From positions 1 through 64,000 of the IMG/VR virus record IMGVR_UViG_3300040801_005040: a stretch of 64,000 nucleotides of DNA. The stretch is one strand, 5' to 3'. This DNA is from a virus. The notes beneath the pieces are model-generated. The model made no database searches. It saw only the letters and a program-made list of their open reading frames with translations, and was not told the origin of the DNA. Of this stretch, positions 28,144 through 35,399 are shown piece after piece. How positions within the stretch are numbered: the stretch's first letter is position 1; each line of letters begins with the position of its first letter. The translations under genes and the position numbers were made by a program.

Positions 28144-28798
28144 TGTTTATCTTGTCTTCAGGTATTTTAAGAGTGGCTCCCAGCTCTTGTACTATTAGAT
28201 TGACAGTATCACTCACAATATAAGGTTCTATAGGATACTCTGCATCCATGTAATCACATAAGGCTTCATCTTCTTTTATGCAAGATTGCATGTGGGCTTT
28301 CTCTGGATTAGAAAACACTCCTATTAGTTTAACTGACTCTAAAAGAGTAGGAGAATCTGCAGTTTTAAGATAAAGATAATTATCAGCATCCAATGCTGCG
28401 TATATAATGCCTTTCAGATACTTATTATATCCTATGTTTGGCATCCTTTCCATTGAGATAATGGAAACATGTTGTTCTAAAATGCTGGGTACACGTATTG
28501 AAATTATGGAACTTCTACCCCCTATTTCCATCATTCCTGGAATAGGTAATGTTGATTTTACTACTTTATGATACTCATCACAAAGTCCTTCTACATCACT
28601 TATTTTTTCAAGAGAAACACATATGATTTGTTTTACTTCTTCAGGTATGTTCCTTGAAGTTTTAGCAAACCTTTGTTTAAGAAGAAGTGCTCTTTTTACA
28701 TTTATCAAATGATAAAGATATTCATCTGTAATGTCAATGTCATCAGTGCTAAACTTTAGCTTTTCTCTGACATCATATATTATTTCTCTTGCTGTCAT
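28121..28798 (-). CDS. Ring/connector structural protein candidate
   Basis: This 225-residue protein opens with a helical region (MTAREIIYDVREKLKF, then ITDEYLYHLINVKRALLL) that I recognise from crAss-like genomes as a small conserved virion protein near the muzzle. A beta-rich middle (SIISIRVPSILEQHVSIISM) and an acidic C-terminus follow. The N-terminal helical pattern resembles head-tail connector proteins of podoviruses. It is likely one of the stacked ring proteins below the portal. Confidence 0.68.
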   Translation of the reverse strand: MTAREIIYDVREKLKFSTDDIDITDEYLYHLINVKRALLLKQRFAKTSRNIPEEVKQIICVSLEKISDVEGLCDEYHKVVKSTLPIPGMMEIGGRSSIISIRVPSILEQHVSIISMERMPNIGYNKYLKGIIYAALDADNYLYLKTADSPTLLESVKLIGVFSNPEKAHMQSCIKEDEALCDYMDAEYPIEPYIVSDTVNLIVQELGATLKIPEDKINNADESNR

Positions 28799-28804
28799 AA
28801 CCTC

Positions 28805-29824
28805 TTAATATATTTTCCCTCTGTAATAAAACTTTTTGTTTTCAAATGGTAAAGGAACAGGGAATATCCCTTCATCTGTTACATTAACTATACAAAACCC
28901 ATTTTTCCATTTTACTTTTTGAGATTCAGACATATAATTAAAAACCTTTTTTGTCTGGTCTCCTCCCCATCCACAATTAAGCCCATAAAGCTTTGACTCG
29001 TGAAAAGTATTAAACCTATGTGTATGAAAGAAAATAACTCTTTCATGTAGCATTTGCATATGCTTATATGCAGAGTGAATATTAACCCATTCGCCATGAA
29101 TGACTTTAATATCCCCTATCATTACTTTAGCAGTTTTCCAGTTAAACTGACAGTTATAACCTCTTTTTTTAAAGCAATAGTTATATGGGCTTATTGCTCC
29201 AGCTTCTCCAAGCTTCCAATTGTCAGTATCAACTCCCCATTGATTAAACCAGTCTTCATGATTACCGTAAAAATACTCTTTTACAATTTCTTTATTTCCA
29301 ATTGCCTGATCTAATTTATCTAACTCTATATTGGTTTCTTCATATTCTTGCGTCAAATCATAATCAGGAAGTGTTATCTTTCCTTTAGAGTGACGACTTA
29401 TGGAATGCATGTCCAATATGTCACCTGCTAATACAATACCTTTAAGATCTTTTAAATCACTTATTATTTTTAAGACAGCTTCCCACATCCATTTATTATG
29501 GAAAGGGAAGTGCATACATCCCAAAATTACATAAGAGCCTTTTTCTATTTCAGGTGGCACATAAGATTCTTTATATCCCTGTTCCAACTGTACTATAAGC
29601 TTTCTTGCTTTTTTAAATTCTCCCTCAGCCAAGTAATATTTTATTGCAGCTGCGGTTGTATCATCATTAAACTTTGATAGTTTTGTTTCTATTCTTAAAT
29701 TCTTTAAGGCCTCAACACATTCATTGACAGTTAAACCAGTGAACTCTGCAAGCCAGGCAGCGCCTTTTTTCTGATAAGAAGGTTTCTCTTTTAAGAAATC
29801 CTCCAGTTCTCTCTTGTTTTTCAT
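28805..29824 (-). CDS. Calcineurin-like metallophosphoesterase
   Basis: The 339-residue product has a helical, possibly winged-helix N-terminus (1-90) and a metallophosphoesterase domain. Metal-site motifs appear in order: GCMHFPFHN (102-110), GDILDMH (134-140), GNHEDW (187-192), HGEW (243-246) and HTHR (267-270). The first motif is normally DxH; here the Asp position is Cys103, while His105 is kept, so the first metal site may be altered. The family hydrolyses phosphoesters, including DNA ends (SbcD/Mre11), cyclic nucleotides and protein phosphates; the substrate here is unknown. It lies between lysis genes and tail genes. Confidence 0.85.
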   Translation of the reverse strand: MKNKRELEDFLKEKPSYQKKGAAWLAEFTGLTVNECVEALKNLRIETKLSKFNDDTTAAAIKYYLAEGEFKKARKLIVQLEQGYKESYVPPEIEKGSYVILGCMHFPFHNKWMWEAVLKIISDLKDLKGIVLAGDILDMHSISRHSKGKITLPDYDLTQEYEETNIELDKLDQAIGNKEIVKEYFYGNHEDWFNQWGVDTDNWKLGEAGAISPYNYCFKKRGYNCQFNWKTAKVMIGDIKVIHGEWVNIHSAYKHMQMLHERVIFFHTHRFNTFHESKLYGLNCGWGGDQTKKVFNYMSESQKVKWKNGFCIVNVTDEGIFPVPLPFENKKFYYRGKIY

Positions 29825-29835
29825 GCATTAAATAT

Positions 29836-29861
29836 AAGATAAAAACAAGGAGCTATTCCTT
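29836..29861 (-). terminator. Weak terminator candidate after the lysis cassette
   Basis: A 5-bp hairpin (AAGGA/TCCTT, 29847-29861, loop of 5) is followed on the minus strand by GTTTTTATCTTATATT. It lies in the 53-nt gap between the DUF5675 gene and the metallophosphoesterase gene. The stem is short, so the call is tentative. Confidence 0.35.
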
Positions 29862-29877
29862 TATAATCGTTTGATCA

Positions 29878-30306
29878 TTAGAAGGTTACATTATTTATCT
29901 TTACCTCTGATACAGTTTGTCCAGCAAGCTTATCGTGAAATACTCTCATTATAAGAGCAGAAGAGGTAATATCAGGATCACCATCTCCATTAACGTCTAT
30001 ATGTTTGTTTCCCAGTGCAATACAGCCATTTAACTGATGCCAGTAATTCGCTGTATGAAACTTACACTCGCTTCTATTTGGTACATTGTAAAGCTCCCAT
30101 AAATCTTTTTTAAATCTAGGTGAGTATTCAAGCTTAAGAGGATATATTCCTTCAGGTACACAGCTAACTCTTGATTGGTTATCTCTCCAACCTCTTTCAA
30201 GACTACAACCAACATATTCTGTAAAACCAGAAGGGTGTGTGATGTAGCAATGTCCTAAGGAATAATTTGTTGTTATCTTAAACCTGTTTATTATGACCTT
30301 TTTCAT
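29878..30306 (-). CDS. DUF5675-family protein, lysis-associated
   Basis: This 142-residue protein has the DUF5675 pattern (PF18925): SLERGWRDNQSRVSCVPEGI, then LKLEYSPRFK, VPNRSECKFHTANYW and LNGCIALG, with conserved Cys, His and Asn that resemble an L,D-transpeptidase-like active-site layout. Family members are frequent in Bacteroidota phages next to holins and are suspected to act on the cell wall, but activity is not established. It overlaps the holin-like gene by 4 nt. No other cell-wall hydrolase is seen nearby, so it may be the endolysin or an accessory. Confidence 0.75.
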   Translation of the reverse strand: MKKVIINRFKITTNYSLGHCYITHPSGFTEYVGCSLERGWRDNQSRVSCVPEGIYPLKLEYSPRFKKDLWELYNVPNRSECKFHTANYWHQLNGCIALGNKHIDVNGDGDPDITSSALIMRVFHDKLAGQTVSEVKINNVTF

Positions 30307-30515
30307 TGGTTCCCATTTTTTTTCAATTGTTGCATGTTTTGAAAAAATATGGCTGCTACATTACCTACAAAAGGTGTTCCTGTAAAAACAGATAACATTT
30401 CACTCTTAGTTACAAGAAAAGTAGCTATTACTGCTACTAGAGCTGAAACTGCTGACCAGTATTTCCTACTACCAAATACTGGAGAATTTATTTGTTGTAA
30501 ATCAAGGCTCTTCAT
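30303..30515 (-). CDS. Holin-like small membrane protein
   Basis: The 70-residue product has one clear membrane segment (about 20-38, YWSAVSALVAVIATFLV), a second weaker hydrophobic stretch (about 42-60, FTGTPFVGNVAAIFF) and a basic C-terminus (QLKKNGNQ). Size, topology and position between a coiled-coil membrane protein and a DUF5675 protein fit a holin that permeabilises the inner membrane. It overlaps both neighbours by 4 and 14 nt. Sequence alone cannot prove holin activity. Confidence 0.6.
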   Translation of the reverse strand: MKSLDLQQINSPVFGSRKYWSAVSALVAVIATFLVTKSEMLSVFTGTPFVGNVAAIFFQNMQQLKKNGNQ

Positions 30516-30894
30516 CAGGTCTAAATTTTTTGTTAACGGCTTTAAGTTTAATTATTTCTACCTTCAAGTCATTTATCTCACGATGAAGTGATACAATTTC
30601 CTTGTCCCTCTCTTTTATTTCACCTCTATATTTTTCAAGTTCTCCCTTATAATATTTTAATTCTTCCTTATATTCTTTTAATTCCGCTTCATATCGTGGT
30701 ATAATATCATCAATCAACCTTCTATACAAATCCATTGTTTTGGAGAGATTGTCCAAATTACCTGACTCAACAGTAACATTGGATTGTCTTTCCTGTTGTT
30801 TAAATGTAAGAACCGCTTGAAGCTCTTTTCTAAAAGTTCCAATAGCACCTGCAGTTATTGCAGCAACCAATTCCCAGTTCTCAGTTATCCACAT
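30502..30894 (-). CDS. Membrane-anchored coiled-coil protein of the lysis cassette
   Basis: I place the start at the ATG at 30894 (MWITENWELVAAI); the longer frame begins with GTG inside the previous gene. The 130-residue product has one N-terminal membrane helix (about 8-22), then a long coiled coil from about 55 to 120 with regular Glu/Lys heptads (EELKYYKGELEKYRGE) and a charged end. This build is shared by i-spanins and some phage holins. It sits at the head of the lysis cassette. I infer a spanin- or holin-type role. Confidence 0.55.
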   Translation of the reverse strand: MWITENWELVAAITAGAIGTFRKELQAVLTFKQQERQSNVTVESGNLDNLSKTMDLYRRLIDDIIPRYEAELKEYKEELKYYKGELEKYRGEIKERDKEIVSLHREINDLKVEIIKLKAVNKKFRPDEEP

Positions 30895-30913
30895 TTTAAT
30901 AGATAGTATATAA

Positions 30914-31258
30914 TTAACAATAATTGCCACTATGATCTCTTGATAATGAAAGTTGGTACAATACAGCTCCAGATGAATTTGTTTGTCTTACTACAACTAT
31001 GATGCTTCCGGTCACGCTTGTGTTAAAGTTATTTCCGTCTATTCGTAACACATAAGTAGTATCTGCAGTTACTGTAGTATTTACATCTGCAGTTGTAACT
31101 CCAACTCCTGATCCTTTTATGTATACGTGATATGTGGTTCCATTTGTAGCTGCATTAACAGTAATGGATTGTTCAGTATAACAATTCGTAATGATTCGTT
31201 TACCTTGACTAATCTCATCACCTGTTTTGGCAAGTATGCCTAATGTTATTGTTCCCAT
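30914..31258 (-). CDS. Small beta-sandwich virion protein
   Basis: The ATG at 31258 follows the preceding stop by 1 nt and is preferred over an upstream ATG at 31306, which would overlap by 47 nt. The 114-residue product (MGTITLGILAKTGDEI...) is Thr/Val-rich and predicted as all beta, with a central Gly-Thr-Thr-Tyr segment and a C-terminal segment VLYQLSLSRDHSGN. It is probably a small fibre-cap, decoration or Ig-like part of the adhesion module. No family is recognised. Confidence 0.55.
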   Translation of the reverse strand: MGTITLGILAKTGDEISQGKRIITNCYTEQSITVNAATNGTTYHVYIKGSGVGVTTADVNTTVTADTTYVLRIDGNNFNTSVTGSIIVVVRQTNSSGAVLYQLSLSRDHSGNYC

Positions 31259-31259
31259 A

Positions 31260-32000
31260 TTATGAACTCCATTGTCCAGAACCTGTATCCTGGATGTCAA
31301 AATCAAAAGTTACGTTTCTTGCATTGTAAACATTCAGTGCTGCCTTATAAGTAAATAATCCTGCAGTAATATCTGTAAATGATATTATTTGTCCTGCTAC
31401 AACAGGAGCTCCATTTAAAAGAAGGTTTCCATTTGCAGGAAGTGTATTTACCCTTAAGAGTAAAGGAGAATCACCTTCTGGATCATTATAAGCAGGTGTA
31501 GTTCCAGTAGTTAAATTAGCAGTAGTGATAGTTGTTTCTGAAGCATGCGCTAATCCAGAAAGAGTATTATTGCCAGTAGTTGGAGGTTGGTTTTGATAGG
31601 ACTGTACATCCATTGTAATTATTCCTGTAGCCAATCCTGAATAAGTATCAGAGCCTGTATCCTTAAGATCAAAGCTCCAGGGATCTGTATGGGCAGGATC
31701 AGTAAGAGTATCTGCTACATAAGTAAAAAGTCCTTGATTAATTCCTATCCAGGATATTTCCTGTTCATCAGTTACAGGTACACCATTATATTGAAGCTCT
31801 CCAGTAGCAGGTAAAGACTTTACTTGCAGTCCTCCTACAGGATCACCATCTGGGTCTGAGTATGGAGGAGAAGTTTGAGTTGTAAAATTTGCTTGTGTAA
31901 ATACATATGTAGCTCCATGTGCTACTGTAATAGTAGTAGCACCTATTGCATTAGGCGGAGAGTTTACAAAAGCATCTATATTGAATGTTATAATTCCCAT
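31260..32000 (-). CDS. Cadherin/tandem Ig-like repeat protein
   Basis: The 246-residue protein consists of two about 110-residue repeats. Each has the pattern T.PPYSDPDGDP, LKSLPATGELQYNG-like turn, GLFTYVA and FDLKDTGS (second copy: PAYNDPEGDSPL, LPANGNLLLNG, GLFTYKA, FDIQDTGSG). The DPxGD calcium-binding-type acidic loop and following strands resemble cadherin-like/tandem-95 modules used by surface adhesins. It overlaps the fibre gene upstream by 1 nt (TAATG). I infer an adhesion or spacer component of the virion. Confidence 0.65.
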   Translation of the reverse strand: MGIITFNIDAFVNSPPNAIGATTITVAHGATYVFTQANFTTQTSPPYSDPDGDPVGGLQVKSLPATGELQYNGVPVTDEQEISWIGINQGLFTYVADTLTDPAHTDPWSFDLKDTGSDTYSGLATGIITMDVQSYQNQPPTTGNNTLSGLAHASETTITTANLTTGTTPAYNDPEGDSPLLLRVNTLPANGNLLLNGAPVVAGQIISFTDITAGLFTYKAALNVYNARNVTFDFDIQDTGSGQWSS

Positions 32001-34210
32001 TATGAATTTGAAATATATGTTATTGTAAGTTGAATTTTACCTAATCCATCAAAATCAACACTTGTTAGACTTGAAGTATAATTAAACGTCCCATCTTCTA
32101 TAAGTTTAGTTTCAAATCTAATGGTATCAGTACCTCCTGGAACAAAACCAATTACCATTTTTTTATTGTCATCAGCGGCAATTGGATTTTCATATTCTAA
32201 TGTAGATGACCAGTATCCAGGATTTCCAGATAAACTTGCTGCTTGAAATGGTAATTGTAATAGAAGGCTTCCTGTTCTACCAAGTCCATTTATACCATTT
32301 AAAAAGTATGTTGCAAATACTAATCTTCCTGTTTTTACATAATAACAATATCTTGTTCCTATACTATAAGGAACTCCAGTTCCGCTAGCTGATCCATATA
32401 ACAAAGGAAAAAATTGAGTTGGTGCTGTTTGAGTTACTCCAGAAGAACCAAGAGATTCTATTTTATCATAAATTGCATTTTGAGTAGGTACTCTAAGAGA
32501 ACCATTCCAAGTTGAATCATAAGGATCAACTGTTGTAACAATATATCCTCCGTTACCACCTATATAAGTATCTATATTTTTTACTTGAAGTGTTCCTCCA
32601 GAATTTAATCCAACAAAAGGAGTTGTAACACTATTAAATGCTAATGCTTGAGCTGTATTGTTATGGTAAAGATTAAAACTTTGGTTTCCATAAAGTGTGA
32701 TAAAAGTATTTGAAGAACTATTGCTTATTTTAGTCCATACAGTATCTGTAGTTTTTCCAAGATTTAATTCTACATACCCTGCTGCTACATCTCCTTTTTC
32801 AAGAGTAAGAGTTCCTTGAACATTTACATCATTTGTAAATATTTCAGCAATGTCTGTTCTAGCAAAATTTGTTGATTGGATTCCATCAAGAAGATCTGCA
32901 TCAAGACCTGAGCCAGCTCCATCATTATTTCCTGTCCATACTTTACTCCAAGAAAGACTGCCAGTATTATTTGCTGTTCCAAAATATACATTTGGACTAT
33001 CATTTTCTTTAAGGATAGCAAAGTTTCTACCATCAGGATCTCCATAAAAAGTCCATATTGCAGAGTAATTTACTGGCAATGCTCCTCCTGCATTTGAATT
33101 AGAAAAAATAGTAAGTCCTATATCTCCTATATCATCACCATTAATAAATGCACCTGTGCTTATATTTATCCCTCCTGTGTTTTTTACAAGGGCAGGAGAA
33201 TCATAATTATCAATTCTATCAGCATCAAGACCAGAGCCTTCACCATCTATAATTTTATTTGCTTCAATGTTATTAAGAGCAACATAGTTGTTAATGTTAA
33301 CAAGAGCATCATAAATAGCATTATTAGTTACTGGATTTGATGAGCCATCTGTTATAGAAGTATCTATGGTTATTCCACCAGAAAGGAAATCAAAAGCATC
33401 TACTTTTTTTAAAGCCCCTCCGTCTGAAGTATCTGAAATAAGCACAAAGTCTCCTGAAACTGGCGTTACAGTTGCTTTTCCAGTAATTGCAATAGATTCA
33501 AGGGTAAGTATAGTGGCCCCTGTTACATCTCCTGTGTGAGTTGCATTGGTTACTTTTGCATTATTTGCCAATACATCCGTATTTGCAGATACTGCAGTAT
33601 TAAAATCACTGATTGTAGAGGCAAGCTGAGTGCCTGTATGATTGGTTCTTGAAAGATGATAAGCTGAATTTTGTCCTTGAAGTAATTCTGAATTATCTAC
33701 AATGCCATTGTTTGTGCTATCATAAGTAGATTTAAGCATATCTCCAGAACCAGCTGAAGCTACTACTGCATCTACTTCATCTTTAAGTTCTTCTAATGCT
33801 GCTTGTATATTTGCAGATGTAATTGTAAGATAAGATGAAAATGCTATATTAGTTGCTGCATCTCCAGTTACAAGTAATCTTTGCGCATTTATTTCCCATT
33901 CTCCTGTTATATAGTTAAATACCAAATCATCAACACTCCCCCCTCCAAAAGGTGATATTTCAAATTCATCGACGCCATCATATCTGAAAGTAGTACTTTT
34001 AGAAACATTGTCTGTTACTTCAATATTTCTAGCATCTGATATATTATTATAATTCAAATTAATATTACCTGACATTGTACCACCCGACTTTGGAAGATAG
34101 TTGGTATACAAGTCATTAAAATTATTTTGAGCTTTTTGGAATGCTTCATATAGATAATCACCAGTATTAGGATCACCTACAGTTCCTATGTTAAAGTCTT
34201 GCTGTGCCAT
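32000..34210 (-). CDS. Tail fibre protein
   Basis: The 736-residue product starts MAQQDFNIGTVGDPNTGDYL, followed by AFQKAQNNFNDLYTNYLP, a common virion-attachment start in phage fibres. SGGTMSGNINLN (about 41-52) and two GLDADLLDG-type repeats (GSGLDADRIDN and GSGLDADLLDG) are classical phage fibre motifs. NNAIYDALVNIN and QNAIYDKIESLG form repeated helical hinges. The last 120 residues form a Gly/aromatic-rich tip that may bind receptor. It overlaps the 46-residue gene by 1 nt. Confidence 0.75.
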   Translation of the reverse strand: MAQQDFNIGTVGDPNTGDYLYEAFQKAQNNFNDLYTNYLPKSGGTMSGNINLNYNNISDARNIEVTDNVSKSTTFRYDGVDEFEISPFGGGSVDDLVFNYITGEWEINAQRLLVTGDAATNIAFSSYLTITSANIQAALEELKDEVDAVVASAGSGDMLKSTYDSTNNGIVDNSELLQGQNSAYHLSRTNHTGTQLASTISDFNTAVSANTDVLANNAKVTNATHTGDVTGATILTLESIAITGKATVTPVSGDFVLISDTSDGGALKKVDAFDFLSGGITIDTSITDGSSNPVTNNAIYDALVNINNYVALNNIEANKIIDGEGSGLDADRIDNYDSPALVKNTGGINISTGAFINGDDIGDIGLTIFSNSNAGGALPVNYSAIWTFYGDPDGRNFAILKENDSPNVYFGTANNTGSLSWSKVWTGNNDGAGSGLDADLLDGIQSTNFARTDIAEIFTNDVNVQGTLTLEKGDVAAGYVELNLGKTTDTVWTKISNSSSNTFITLYGNQSFNLYHNNTAQALAFNSVTTPFVGLNSGGTLQVKNIDTYIGGNGGYIVTTVDPYDSTWNGSLRVPTQNAIYDKIESLGSSGVTQTAPTQFFPLLYGSASGTGVPYSIGTRYCYYVKTGRLVFATYFLNGINGLGRTGSLLLQLPFQAASLSGNPGYWSSTLEYENPIAADDNKKMVIGFVPGGTDTIRFETKLIEDGTFNYTSSLTSVDFDGLGKIQLTITYISNS

Positions 34211-34350
34211 TATAAGTCAGTATCTGGATTGTACTTCAATGCTGAAATACGTATTTTGTTGTTGCTGATTGTCACTACATTACTTGATATACGCAATTCT
34301 ACTGGATCAGCAGCTATTTTTTTTCGACTCTGTATTGTTAATAGTCCCAT
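34210..34350 (-). CDS. 46-residue hypothetical protein
   Basis: A short frame starts with ATG at 34350 and stops with TAA sharing its last A with the start codon of the fibre gene (TAATG). The product begins MGLLTIQSRKKIAADPVELR and continues with short strands (VVTISNNKIRIS). The exact fit into a 140-nt gap and the coupled stop/start argue that it is real. It may be a small accessory of the fibre; no family is recognised. Confidence 0.55.
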   Translation of the reverse strand: MGLLTIQSRKKIAADPVELRISSNVVTISNNKIRISALKYNPDTDL

Positions 34351-34356
34351 GGTATA

Positions 34357-35376
34357 TTAATCTACCCAAATTCCACTACCTTCGTCTCTTGCTTGAAACC
34401 TAAAAGAATCTGCCCAGATATCATCATAGTTTGGAGCACTGTATACTAAAGCATTGCTTTCTATTTGCTCTCTTGTAAATACATCACCTTCATTAATGAT
34501 AACTCCAGAGAGTGTTATTATTCCTTTATTGGCAGTAGATATCTCTACTATTCTAATTGCATCAATTAAATCTCCTTCTGGGTCATTATAAGGAGGTGCA
34601 AGACTGGAAGTTACCATTGCAAGAGTAATTGGAACTACAGCCCTATTATTAATAGTTTCAGTAATGTCTCCTATTGTAGCAGGTTGATTTCCTCCAGCTA
34701 TTCTATTTACAGTCATTGTATATTGATTTGACGCATAATCTTTTCCTTGCACCCTATCTATTATCCTAAATAAAATAGCGTGAGAATATATGGAAGTAGA
34801 GTCTGTGTAAAAACTCCATTTTTCAATGTCATTATATTGTATTTCAATAGGCACTGCAGACTCCCCATAAGTTTCCCCTGATATTGCACTGCGATTATAT
34901 TTTAACCCTCCTCCATTAAGACTATCCCTGTATATTATAATAGAATAAAATTTATCATCATTATTATCAGAATAGACTGCTTGAAAATCAGATTTTTTAA
35001 ATCTATAAGTATAATATTCAGTTCCTGACCCAAATAATGGTTCTAATATAATTTCGCTTACTGTAAAATTATCAGCGTTTACTTTAACTATAGAAACGTT
35101 AGCTTGAGAAGCTTCTCCTGTTTGGCTAACGCTTGCTTTTGGCAACACTGTTTTATAATTACAAATTATATCAGGATACATGTTCTTAAGAGTATATGCT
35201 TTACTAATAAGATCTTTTCTTTGAGATACAAATGCACCTTCATTTTCAGCAAAATCTATATATTTTTTAAAGATAGTGAACAATAACACTTTTTTCAAGT
35301 TAAGCTTCCCTGTTATGTTAGCTTTCTTAACTGCTTTATTCGTGCTTTGTACGATTATTTGGGCATTTGTAGCCAT
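34357..35376 (-). CDS. Virion protein with C-terminal cadherin-like module
   Basis: The 339-residue protein has a basic N-terminal region (TNKAVKKANITGKLNLKKVL), a beta-rich middle and a C-terminal module (about 245-339) with APPYNDPEGDLIDAIRI, GIITLSGVIINEGD and FRFQARDEGSGIW. This is the same repeat unit found twice in the gene at 31260-32000. The N-terminal part probably anchors it to the virion and the module serves as an extended adhesion or spacer domain. It is followed 6 nt later by the 46-residue gene. Confidence 0.6.
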   Translation of the reverse strand: MATNAQIIVQSTNKAVKKANITGKLNLKKVLLFTIFKKYIDFAENEGAFVSQRKDLISKAYTLKNMYPDIICNYKTVLPKASVSQTGEASQANVSIVKVNADNFTVSEIILEPLFGSGTEYYTYRFKKSDFQAVYSDNNDDKFYSIIIYRDSLNGGGLKYNRSAISGETYGESAVPIEIQYNDIEKWSFYTDSTSIYSHAILFRIIDRVQGKDYASNQYTMTVNRIAGGNQPATIGDITETINNRAVVPITLAMVTSSLAPPYNDPEGDLIDAIRIVEISTANKGIITLSGVIINEGDVFTREQIESNALVYSAPNYDDIWADSFRFQARDEGSGIWVD

Positions 35377-35399
35377 TTCATCCTATTTTAGTTATCTTC

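Noticed and set aside
30895-31306. Longer starts at GTG 30930 and ATG 31306
   Set aside because: Both create needless overlaps with the preceding genes; ATG at 30894 and 31258 fit the gene spacing.
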